From positions 1-7,661 of the forward strand of contig CALEYV010000095.1 of assembly GCA_937927875.1 (NCBI GenBank): a DNA stretch of 7,661 bases, given 5' to 3'. Position 1 is the first letter of the stretch; each line of letters begins with the position of its first letter. Positions 1 to 5,509 of this stretch are shown in pieces. The stretch is from an uncultured Actinomycetes bacterium. GTDB taxonomy: Bacteria; Actinomycetota; Acidimicrobiia; IMCC26256; PALSA-555. Below the pieces are notes generated by a model that was not told the origin of the DNA, made no database searches, and saw nothing but the letters and a program-made list of their open reading frames with translations. The position numbers were made by a program, and so were the translations under genes.

Positions 1-385
1 GCTTCAGTTCGGGCTTCACGAGGCGGGGCCGGGCCGGCGCGACCGGTCGGGGCCGCGGTGGGGGCGACGGCGCGCGCGGGGCGGCGCCGTCGCCGTTCTC
101 GGAGCCGACCGGCGGCGCGCCGGTGGGCCCGTACTGGTCGAGGCGCTCCTTGATCACGCGCAGGGGCAGGAAGTGCTCGCGCTGCTGGAAGAGGATCCAG
201 CGCAGCCGGTCGACGTCGGGCGCATAGAAGCGCCGGTAGCCGGACGGGGTCCGCTCGGGGTCGATGAGCCCCTGGCTCTCGAGGAACCGGATCTTCGACA
301 CCGTGACGTCGGGGAACTCGTCCTGGAGCGAGCTCAGGACCTCGCCGATGGAGAGGTGGTTGCCCGAGCGGGCGGCCGCCGTCAC
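1..385 (-). CDS. ftsR: FtsR-like MerR-family regulator (3' part outside window)
   Basis: The first 128 residues of a MerR-type transcription factor, cut by the left edge. The winged helix-turn-helix covers about 11-85: LSIGEVLSSLQDEFPDVTVS (11-30), SKIRFLESQGLIDPERT (30-46), PSGYRRF (47-53) and LPLRVIKERLDQYG (73-86). The SKIRFLE..GLI.PERT.SGYR pattern is typical of the FtsR/Rv1828 group, which in corynebacteria controls ftsZ and cell division. Residues about 87-121 are a Pro/Ala/Arg-rich, probably disordered linker, and the second (dimerisation) domain would lie beyond the edge. The GTG start overlaps the FHA stop (GTGA), so the two are probably co-transcribed and translationally coupled. 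The DUF151 nuclease and a second MerR gene that often follow would be off-window. Confidence 0.92.
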   Translation of the reverse strand, partial: MTAAARSGNHLSIGEVLSSLQDEFPDVTVSKIRFLESQGLIDPERTPSGYRRFYAPDVDRLRWILFQQREHFLPLRVIKERLDQYGPTGAPPVGSENGDGAAPRAPSPPPRPRPVAPARPRLVKPELK

Positions 386-861
386 GCGGTCGCCTCGGCC
401 CGGCCGCCGAGCAGGAACGTGAGCACGAAGCGGCCGATCTGGACGTCGGCCATGTCGTCGAGGCGGGCGGTGTCGATCCGCTCCCCGCCGACGTAGGTGC
501 CGTTCAGCGACCCGACGTCGGTGATCTCGTAGTGGTCCTCGACCCGTCGCACCACCGCGTGGCGCCGGGAGACGGTGACGTCGTCGAGGAAGAGGTCGGA
601 GTCGGGGTGCCGGCCGACCGAGGTCTCGTCGGCGTCGAGGGCGTAGGTGCTGCCGGCGTTGGGGCCCCGCCGCACGACCAGCATCCCCATGTCGGGCGGC
701 AGGTCGTCGAGGAGGGCGCCGAGCTCGGCCTCGAGCTGCTGGCGGTCCTCGAGGAGGCCGAGCGACGCCGTGGTCTCGTCGGCGTCGGCGAGCGAGGCGC
801 CGCAGGACGAGCAGAAGTTGGCGCCCGGCTCGTTGTCGTGGCCGCAGCGGCGGCACTGCAT
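382..861 (-). CDS. garA: GarA-like FHA-domain protein with N-terminal zinc ribbon
   Basis: A 159-residue regulator. Residues 1-22 form a zinc ribbon (C3, C6, C17, C20). Residues 28-33 read DETTAS, matching the ETTSV phospho-acceptor of GarA/OdhI that PknG/PknB-type kinases modify (T30/T31 here). A short acidic linker leads to the FHA domain (about 58-152): LVVRRGPNAGSTYALD (61-76), GRHPDSD (83-89), LDDVTVSRRH (92-101) and VGSLNGTYV (116-124), with the phosphothreonine-binding residues R84, S98, R99 and N120 all present. GarA/OdhI binds and inhibits 2-oxoglutarate dehydrogenase and affects glutamate dehydrogenase and glutamate synthase, and is switched off when the phosphorylated N-terminus folds back onto its own FHA domain. 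The zinc ribbon is absent from mycobacterial GarA. It lies downstream of gcvH and overlaps the MerR gene by GTGA. Orthology is strong; target enzymes here are inferred. Confidence 0.93.
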   Translation of the reverse strand: MQCRRCGHDNEPGANFCSSCGASLADADETTASLGLLEDRQQLEAELGALLDDLPPDMGMLVVRRGPNAGSTYALDADETSVGRHPDSDLFLDDVTVSRRHAVVRRVEDHYEITDVGSLNGTYVGGERIDTARLDDMADVQIGRFVLTFLLGGRAEATA

Positions 862-867
862 GGATCG

Positions 868-896
868 AGGGTACCGACGCCCCCTGGGCGCTTCAA
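868..896 (-). promoter_or_regulatory. Candidate promoter for the FHA gene (leaderless)
   Basis: In the 48-bp gcvH-FHA gap, the minus strand has TTGAAG (891-896), a 17-bp spacer, then TACCCT (868-873). Six bases later comes the ATG at 861, so the predicted start point is the A of the start codon. The -35 matches TTGACA at four positions and the -10 fits TAnnnT. No Shine-Dalgarno precedes the ATG, in keeping with a leaderless mRNA. The spacer holds a small inverted repeat, CGCCC-AGG-GGGCG (878-890), which could be an operator or a weak gcvH hairpin. Confidence 0.5.
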
Positions 897-909
897 CGAT
901 CCTCGGGGC

Positions 910-1293
910 TCAGCCGGCCTCCACCATCTCCTGGTAGGCGGCCGCGTCGAGCAGCGAGTCGAGCTCGCCGGCGTCGGCCATCGTGATGGTGAAGATCCAG
1001 CCCTCGCCGTACGGGTCGCGGTTCAGCCGCTCGGGCTCGTCGTTCAGCGCCTCGTTCACCGACGCGATCGTGCCCGTCACCGGCGAGTAGATCTCCGACA
1101 CCGACTTGGTCGACTCCACCTCGGCGCACGACGCGTGGGCGACGACCTCGAGCCCGACCTCGGGCAGCTGCACGAACACGACGTCACCGAGCTGGTCCTG
1201 GGCGTAGTCGGTGATCCCGACCCGCCCGGTCCCGCCGTCGGCCGCGACCCACTCGTGCTCGCGGCTGTACCTGCGGTCGGACGGGAACTCCAC
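910..1293 (-). CDS. gcvH: Glycine cleavage system H protein
   Basis: A 127-residue lipoyl carrier protein of the glycine cleavage system. It shuttles the aminomethyl group from P protein (glycine decarboxylase) to T protein, then is reoxidised by L protein. The N-terminus RRYSREHEWV (7-16) and GITDYAQDQLGDVVFVQLP (26-44) are family-typical. The lipoylated lysine is K63 in AEVESTKSVSEIYSPVTG (58-74), and EALNDEPERLNRDPYGEGW (81-99) completes the fold. Length is normal for the family. The GTG start is fixed by AGGAGG four bases upstream and by the alignment of the N-terminus. The neighbouring garA-like and ftsR-like genes make this the conserved actinobacterial gcvH locus; P and T protein genes are not in the window. 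Confidence 0.97.
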   Translation of the reverse strand: MEFPSDRRYSREHEWVAADGGTGRVGITDYAQDQLGDVVFVQLPEVGLEVVAHASCAEVESTKSVSEIYSPVTGTIASVNEALNDEPERLNRDPYGEGWIFTITMADAGELDSLLDAAAYQEMVEAG

Positions 1294-1294
1294 G

Positions 1295-1312
1295 GCGCCT
1301 CCTCGAGGGCGC
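1295..1312 (-). promoter_or_regulatory. Hairpin that contains the gcvH Shine-Dalgarno
   Basis: In the 26-bp gap before gcvH, the minus strand can fold GCGCC...GGCGC plus an inner TC/GA pair around a three-base loop, with one bulged C. The AGGAGG ribosome binding site (1298-1303, four bases before the GTG at 1293) lies wholly inside the fold. This could dampen gcvH translation unless ribosomes arriving from the upstream gene open it. The SD itself is clear; the regulatory meaning is inference. Confidence 0.45.
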
Positions 1313-1319
1313 GGGCAGG

Positions 1320-3806
1320 CTAGCGGAGGGCCTGCTCGACGGCCGCGGTCCGCTCGTGGGCCAGCCGGCGGGCCGCCTCGTCGCTGTCCGCCTCCGCCCA
1401 CACGTGGGTGAGGGGCTCCTCGGGGTCGGGCAGGAGCAGCGTCCACCCGTCCTTCCCGACCAGCTTCACCCCGTCGACGAGGACGACGTCGCCCGGCGGC
1501 GGGTGCTCGACGAGCTCGCGCATGACGGCGCCCTTGCGCTCCCACGGGGTGGGGACGGTCTCGTGGACGACGTGCACCGGCGGCAGCTCGGCCACGACCG
1601 CCGAGAGGCGCCGGTCGGTCTCGGCGAGCAGGTCGAGCAGGTGGCCGAGGGTCGCCATGGCGTCGAAGGCGGGCAGGAAGGCCGGCCAGATGAACCCGCC
1701 CCGGCTCGACCCCGCGAAGCGGATGCCCCGGCCGGAGGCGGCCTCCATGAGATGGGCGTCGGCGTGCTTGGTCCACACCACCTCCCCGCCGGCGGCCTCG
1801 ACCAGCCGGGCCGCCTCCCGCGTCGTCGACACCGGCAGCGCGACGCGCGCCTTCGGGTCGACCGCGACGACGAGCTTGAGCAGCGCGAGGAGGGCCTCGG
1901 TGTTCGAGAGCGGGTGGCCGGTGTCGTCGACGATCGTCGCCAGCTCGCCCGACCCGTCGACGACGTAGCCGAGCTCGCTGCCCGACGCCCGCACCAGCTC
2001 CCCCACCCGGGCCTGCTGGGCGTCGGGCTCGGCGGCGGTGCTGGCGGCCGTGCTCGCGAACGGGTTCACCGCCAGCACCTCGGCGCCGAGCTTGCCGAGC
2101 ACGGTCGGCATCACGATCGACGCCGCGCCGAACGAGTAGTCCAGCACGACCTTGGCCGGGTTGGCGCGCAGGCGGTCGACGTCGACCGACCGCTCGAGCC
2201 CGGCGGTGTAGAACTCGATGGCGCGGGGCGGGAACACGATGTCGCCGATGTCGCCCGCGAACGCCCGCCGGTAGTCCTCCCGGTGGAGCAGCCGCTCGAC
2301 CTTGCGCTGGGTGCCGCCGTCGATGTCGCGGCCGTCGGCGTCGAAGAACCGCAGCTCGACGCTGTCGGGGTCGCCGGCCACCAGCCGGACCGTGATGCCG
2401 CCGAGGGCGTGGCTGTTGCGGACCTGGAACCGGGTGAGCGGCACGGTGGCCAGCTCGATGTCCTCGACCGTCACGCCGGCCAGGTTCAACCCGCCGATGA
2501 CGGCCCGCTTCAGGGCCCGGGCCACCCGGCTGGTGTCGCGGCTGGCGGTCACCACCGCGCCCCGCTTGAGGGCGGTGCCGTAGGCCATGGCGACCCGGAC
2601 CGCGGCCTCGGGCGTGATGTCGACGTTGGCGAGGCCCGAGATCCCGCGGGCGCCGAAGAGGGTGCGCGCCCCCCGGGTCTCCCAGATGATCGAGGAGTTC
2701 ACGACCGCGTCGGCGTCGACGGTCTTGAACGGGTAGATCTTCACGCCGGGGTTCACGACCGCGTGGTGCCCGACGAAGCACTCGTCGCCGACCACCACGC
2801 CCTCCTCGAGCCGGGTGTGCTCGCGCAGGTCGCTCGAGCGGCCGACGACCGCGCCCCGCAGGTCGGCGCCCCGGCCGACGTAGACGTGGTCATGCAGCAC
2901 CGACCGGGTGAGCGAGGCGTCCTCCCGGACGACCACGTCGGTGCCGAGCACCGTGTACTGGCCGAGCCGGGCGCCGGCCTCGATGCGGCAGTTGTCGCCG
3001 ATCACGGCCGGGCCCTCGACGCGCGCGTCGGGGTCGAGCTCGGCGTCGTCGCCGAGCCACACGCCCTCGGCGACCTCGAAGCCGCCGATGTCGACCCGCA
3101 CCCGCCCGTCGAGCACGTCGGCGTGGGCCTGGAGGTACGACTCGCTGGTGCCGACGTCCTCCCAGTAGCCGTCGGCGACGTGGCCGTGCAGCGTGAGGCC
3201 CTGGTCGAGGGCGGCCGGGAACACGTCGCCCGCGAAGTCGACCACCTCGCCGTCGGGGATGAAGTCGAAGATGTCCGGCTCGAGCACGTAGATCCCGGTG
3301 TTGATGGTGTCGGAGAACACCTGGCCCCACGACGGCTTCTCGAGGAACCGCTCGATCGAGCCGTCGGGCCGGGTGATCACGATCCCGAACTCGAGCGGGT
3401 TCTCGACCCGCTTCAGCCCGATCGACGCCACCGCACCGCTGTCGCGGTGCGCCTTCACGAACCCGGAGAGGTCGATGTCGGTGAGCACGTCGCCCGAGAT
3501 GACGAGGAAGGTGTCGTCGAGCTCGGCCGACGCGTTGCGCACCGAGCCGGCAGTGCCGAGCGGCTGCTCGTCGCTGGCGTAGCGCATCCGGACCCCGAAG
3601 TCGGAGCCGTCCCCGAAGTAGGTGCGGATCTGGTTGGCCAGGTAGGCGACCGTGACGACGACGTCGTCGAAGCCGTGCTGAGCCAGCAGGGCGACGATGT
3701 GCTCCATCATCGGCCGGTTGACGAGCGGCATCATCGGCTTGGGCTGGTTGCTGGTCAGGGGCCGCAGGCGCGTCCCCTCGCCGCCGGCCAGGATCACCGC
3801 CTTCAC
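1320..3806 (-). CDS. Sugar-1-phosphate nucleotidyltransferase / phosphomannomutase-like fusion (annotated mannose-1-phosphate guanylyltransferase type)
   Basis: An 828-residue three-part protein. Residues 1-232 are a nucleotidyltransferase: LAGGEGTRLRPLT (6-18), PKPMMPLVNRP with K23 (22-32), metal site SGDV with D106, FLEKP (154-158) and a DVGTSESYL end (217-225). Residues about 238-375 are left-handed beta-helix hexapeptide repeats. From about 380 to the end it resembles alpha-phosphohexomutases: domain I to 515, II to 635, III to 730 and a C-terminal domain at 738-828. Related fusions are named mannose-1-phosphate guanylyltransferase, making GDP-mannose, but relatives may use other sugars. 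The mutase half lacks its catalytic motifs: GGITVRLVAGDP (469-480) replaces TASHNP, DGSGELATI (617-625) the DxDxDR metal loop, and GSSRGGFIWP (699-708) the GEESGH loop. A sugar-sensing or scaffold role is inference. The GTG start overlaps the pgsA stop, with a weak upstream GGGTGG as ribosome binding site. It ends at TAG. Confidence 0.88.
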   Translation of the reverse strand: MKAVILAGGEGTRLRPLTSNQPKPMMPLVNRPMMEHIVALLAQHGFDDVVVTVAYLANQIRTYFGDGSDFGVRMRYASDEQPLGTAGSVRNASAELDDTFLVISGDVLTDIDLSGFVKAHRDSGAVASIGLKRVENPLEFGIVITRPDGSIERFLEKPSWGQVFSDTINTGIYVLEPDIFDFIPDGEVVDFAGDVFPAALDQGLTLHGHVADGYWEDVGTSESYLQAHADVLDGRVRVDIGGFEVAEGVWLGDDAELDPDARVEGPAVIGDNCRIEAGARLGQYTVLGTDVVVREDASLTRSVLHDHVYVGRGADLRGAVVGRSSDLREHTRLEEGVVVGDECFVGHHAVVNPGVKIYPFKTVDADAVVNSSIIWETRGARTLFGARGISGLANVDITPEAAVRVAMAYGTALKRGAVVTASRDTSRVARALKRAVIGGLNLAGVTVEDIELATVPLTRFQVRNSHALGGITVRLVAGDPDSVELRFFDADGRDIDGGTQRKVERLLHREDYRRAFAGDIGDIVFPPRAIEFYTAGLERSVDVDRLRANPAKVVLDYSFGAASIVMPTVLGKLGAEVLAVNPFASTAASTAAEPDAQQARVGELVRASGSELGYVVDGSGELATIVDDTGHPLSNTEALLALLKLVVAVDPKARVALPVSTTREAARLVEAAGGEVVWTKHADAHLMEAASGRGIRFAGSSRGGFIWPAFLPAFDAMATLGHLLDLLAETDRRLSAVVAELPPVHVVHETVPTPWERKGAVMRELVEHPPPGDVVLVDGVKLVGKDGWTLLLPDPEEPLTHVWAEADSDEAARRLAHERTAAVEQALR

Positions 3807-4399
3807 GCCGCCACCCGCTCGTCCCGGGCCGCCCGCCCGGCGTGGAGGGCGGCACGCGCCAGGGGCACGTAGGCCCCGAGGGCCTGGTAGCCGAGCAGCA
3901 GCCCGCCGGCGGTGAACACCCAGGTCAGGCCGTACACGGCGTCCCGCCCCGGGCCGCCGGCCATGGTGGCGGCGATCAGGAAGCCGGGCAGGGCGAACAT
4001 GAGGGCGAGGGTCCCGGCCTTGCCCGACCACTGCACGTCGATGCGGGCCGCGCCGAGGGCGGCGAGGGCGAGGACGGCGATGGCCACCAGCGCCTCGCGG
4101 GCGAGCACCGCGGCCGCGACCGCGACCGGCACGCTGCCCTCGAGCAGCAGCCCGAAGGCGGCCGCCAGCAGCAGCACCCGGTCCGCGACCGGGTCGAGGA
4201 CCTTGCCGAGGTCGCTGCCCTGGTCGAAGCGCCGCGCGATCCAGCCGTCGACCCAGTCGGTGGCGCCGAGCGTGGCGAGGAGCGCCACCGCGATCCACCG
4301 CTCGTCGGGCCCGAGGAGCAGCCACAGCAGGAGGGGGGCGCAGGCCAACCGCACCACCGAGATGGCGTTCGGCACCGTCACGATCCGCGAGCCGGCCAC
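3803..4399 (-). CDS. pgsA: CDP-alcohol phosphatidyltransferase (PgsA-like membrane protein)
   Basis: A 198-residue integral membrane enzyme of the CDP-alcohol phosphatidyltransferase family, which transfers a phosphatidyl group from CDP-diacylglycerol to an alcohol such as glycerol-3-phosphate or inositol phosphate. The signature DxxDGxxARx8GxxxDxxxD is complete: D48, D51, G52, A55, R56, G65, D69, D73. It is preceded by the usual PNAIS..R (10-17) and a first membrane helix at about 18-30. Hydrophobic segments follow near 36-46, 75-87, 90-116, 130-147 and 156-172. GKAGT (126-130) resembles the PgsA GKxxT site. Genus-level position near gcvH/garA matches M. tuberculosis pgsA2, whose exact substrate is unsettled, so the acceptor here is uncertain. 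The GTG start has no clear ribosome binding site and may be leaderless. The stop overlaps the next gene in GTGA. Confidence 0.88.
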   Translation of the reverse strand: MAGSRIVTVPNAISVVRLACAPLLLWLLLGPDERWIAVALLATLGATDWVDGWIARRFDQGSDLGKVLDPVADRVLLLAAAFGLLLEGSVPVAVAAAVLAREALVAIAVLALAALGAARIDVQWSGKAGTLALMFALPGFLIAATMAGGPGRDAVYGLTWVFTAGGLLLGYQALGAYVPLARAALHAGRAARDERVAA

Positions 4400-4406
4400 G
4401 GCGACC

Positions 4407-4412
4407 AGCGTA
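4407..4412 (-). promoter_or_regulatory. Candidate -10 element for the CDP-alcohol phosphatidyltransferase gene
   Basis: In the 35-bp gap after the Dabb gene, the minus strand reads TACGCT, fitting the actinobacterial TAnnnT -10 pattern, followed by seven bases and then the GTG start at 4399. Transcription would begin on or next to the start codon, giving a leaderless mRNA. No good -35 hexamer is seen at 16-18 bp spacing, so this is weak. Confidence 0.35.
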
Positions 4413-4434
4413 CGCGAGGCCCCTCAGCGGCGAT

Positions 4435-4731
4435 TCAGCCGAGCTCCACCTGCGCCGCGGTGCGCGACGCGAGGATGGGCCGGATTCGGTCAACGAGGAG
4501 CGCTTGGTGCGCGGGGTGCTCCTGGTACCGGCGCCACCCGTCGGCGTCGTCGAGGTCGGCGACGATCGCGAAGTCGGCGTTCCCGGACGCGAGGCCGAGG
4601 TCGGGACCGAAGCTGAACGCGCGCAGCTCGGGGATCAGCGCCGGCAGCTCGGCGAGCCCGGCCTCGACCGCGGCCACCGCCTCCGGCGGGGTGCCTTCCT
4701 TCCAGGTCAGGCACGAGATGTGGCGCAGCAT
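4435..4731 (-). CDS. Dabb (stress-responsive alpha/beta barrel) domain protein
   Basis: A 98-residue protein matching the Dabb/ferredoxin-like fold: opening MLRHISCLTWKEGTP with His4, a helix through about residue 30, a central strand NADFAIVADLDDADGWRRYQ (51-70), and the signature YQEHPAHQALL (69-79) followed by DRIRPIL. Proteins of this fold form dimeric beta barrels and range from stress-induced proteins of unknown function to small cyclases and decarboxylases, so no reaction can be assigned. The ATG overlaps the SDR stop (TGATG), implying coupled translation. A GTG one codon upstream is an alternative start. It is the last gene of the block before a 35-bp gap. Confidence 0.88.
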   Translation of the reverse strand: MLRHISCLTWKEGTPPEAVAAVEAGLAELPALIPELRAFSFGPDLGLASGNADFAIVADLDDADGWRRYQEHPAHQALLVDRIRPILASRTAAQVELG

Positions 4732-5462
4732 CACTGCAACCCCCCGTGCGCGCCGCCGTCGACGGGGATGGCGACGCCGGTGACGAACCGGGCCTGCTCC
4801 GAGCAGAGGAAGGCGCAACAGGCCCCGAAGTCCTCCGCTCGTCCGAGCTCACCGACCGGGATCCCGGTCGTCAGGTCGTGGCCCAGGGCTCGGACCCGGT
4901 CGGTGTCGTGGCTGCCCGGCTGCAGCGAGTTCACCGTCACCCCGTCGCCGGCCACCTCGCGGGCGAGCGTCTTCAGGAAGCCGGTGACGCCGGCCCGGGC
5001 CGTGTTCGAGAGGATGAGGTCGGGGATCGGCTGACGCACCGAGATCGACGTGATGGCCACCACCCGCCCCCACCGCTGGGCCCGCATCCCGGGGACGGCC
5101 TCCAGGCACATCGCGATGGTCGACAGCGCGTTCTGCTCGAAGGCCCGCGCGTACTCGGCGGGGTCGGTCACCGCCGCGAATCCGCCCGGCGGCGGGCCGC
5201 CCGCGTTCGGCACCAGGATGTCGACGCCGCCCAGCGCCGCCCGGGCGTCGCGCACGAACCCCTGGCCGCCCTCGGCGGTGGACACGTCGGCGACGATGGG
5301 CACCGCGCCGATCTCGGCCGCGGTCGCCTCGACCACGTCGGCGCGCCGCCCGCAGATTGCGACCTGCACGCCCTCGGCGGCGAGGGCGGCGGCGCTGCCC
5401 CGCCCCAGCCCCCGCGACGCGGCCGCCACCGCGGCCCGTCGCCCGGCCAGCCCGAGGTCCAT
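4731..5462 (-). CDS. Atypical short-chain dehydrogenase/reductase (SDR)
   Basis: A 243-residue SDR-fold protein. The cofactor loop AAASRGLG (13-20) has Ala where classical SDRs have the first Gly. Further landmarks are CGRR (37-40), the NAGGPPPGGF segment (86-95), TSIS (138-141), VNSLQPG (177-183) and a C-terminal VDGGA (234-238). Where classical SDRs carry the catalytic YxxxK, this reads S152-N-T-A-R156 (LSNTARAG), so both the Tyr and the Lys are replaced. The NAGGPPPG plus SN.ARAG combination marks a recognised divergent branch related to 3-oxoacyl-ACP reductases (BKR_like), so loss of the pair is a subfamily trait, not local decay. Substrate unknown. The start is supported by AGGAGG, and its TGA overlaps the next ATG (TGATG). 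Its position behind xdhC suggests, but does not prove, a link to a Mo-hydroxylase pathway. Confidence 0.9.
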   Translation of the reverse strand: MDLGLAGRRAAVAAASRGLGRGSAAALAAEGVQVAICGRRADVVEATAAEIGAVPIVADVSTAEGGQGFVRDARAALGGVDILVPNAGGPPPGGFAAVTDPAEYARAFEQNALSTIAMCLEAVPGMRAQRWGRVVAITSISVRQPIPDLILSNTARAGVTGFLKTLAREVAGDGVTVNSLQPGSHDTDRVRALGHDLTTGIPVGELGRAEDFGACCAFLCSEQARFVTGVAIPVDGGAHGGLQ

Positions 5463-5466
5463 GGGT

Positions 5467-5472
5467 CCTCCT
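5467..5472 (-). promoter_or_regulatory. Strong Shine-Dalgarno for the SDR gene
   Basis: On the minus strand the bases read AGGAGG, four bases before the ATG at 5462, inside a purine-rich run. It fixes the SDR start. It contrasts with the neighbouring genes, which mostly start at overlapping stop/start codons, so the SDR gene is probably translated independently. Confidence 0.8.
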
Positions 5473-5491
5473 CTTCCTCGCTGTTGCTCGC

Positions 5492-5507
5492 GTCGGCCCG
5501 GGCCGAC
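5492..5507. repeat. Perfect 16-bp palindrome between xdhC and SDR gene
   Basis: GTCGGCCC followed directly by its reverse complement GGGCCGAC, two bases after the xdhC stop codon and about 30 bp before the SDR start. As RNA it could fold as a 6-bp stem with a CCGG loop. There is no T-rich tract on either side, so a classic intrinsic terminator is not supported. An operator for a dimeric regulator or an mRNA processing/stabilising hairpin are alternatives. Such GC-only palindromes are also not rare by chance at this base composition. Confidence 0.5.
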
Positions 5508-5509
5508 CG

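Noticed and set aside
878..890. Hairpin CGCCC-AGG-GGGCG as intrinsic terminator of gcvH
   Set aside because: The stem is only 5 bp and no T-rich tract follows. It lies between the proposed -35 and -10 of the next gene.
910..2781. Minus-strand open frame that would fuse a 490-residue Arg-rich segment to GcvH
   Set aside because: The upstream part is the wrong frame of the fusion gene. GcvH has its own GTG and AGGAGG and a normal family N-terminus at 1293.
1356..3872. Very long plus-strand open frame opposite the sugar-nucleotidyltransferase fusion
   Set aside because: It is rich in Val, Asp, His, Gly and Arg with no recognisable domain. It mirrors the codon pattern of a GC-rich minus-strand gene whose domains are clear along its whole length.
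3807..4493. N-terminal extension of the nucleotidyltransferase frame upstream of 3806
   Set aside because: The extension is an Arg/Ala-rich shadow of the phosphatidyltransferase gene. The nucleotidyltransferase family begins at MKAVILAGG, which fits the GTG at 3806.
4735..5462. SDR as a decaying pseudogene because YxxxK is missing
   Set aside because: The frame is intact, the other SDR motifs are well kept, and the SN.ARAG plus NAGGPPPG pattern belongs to a known divergent SDR subgroup.
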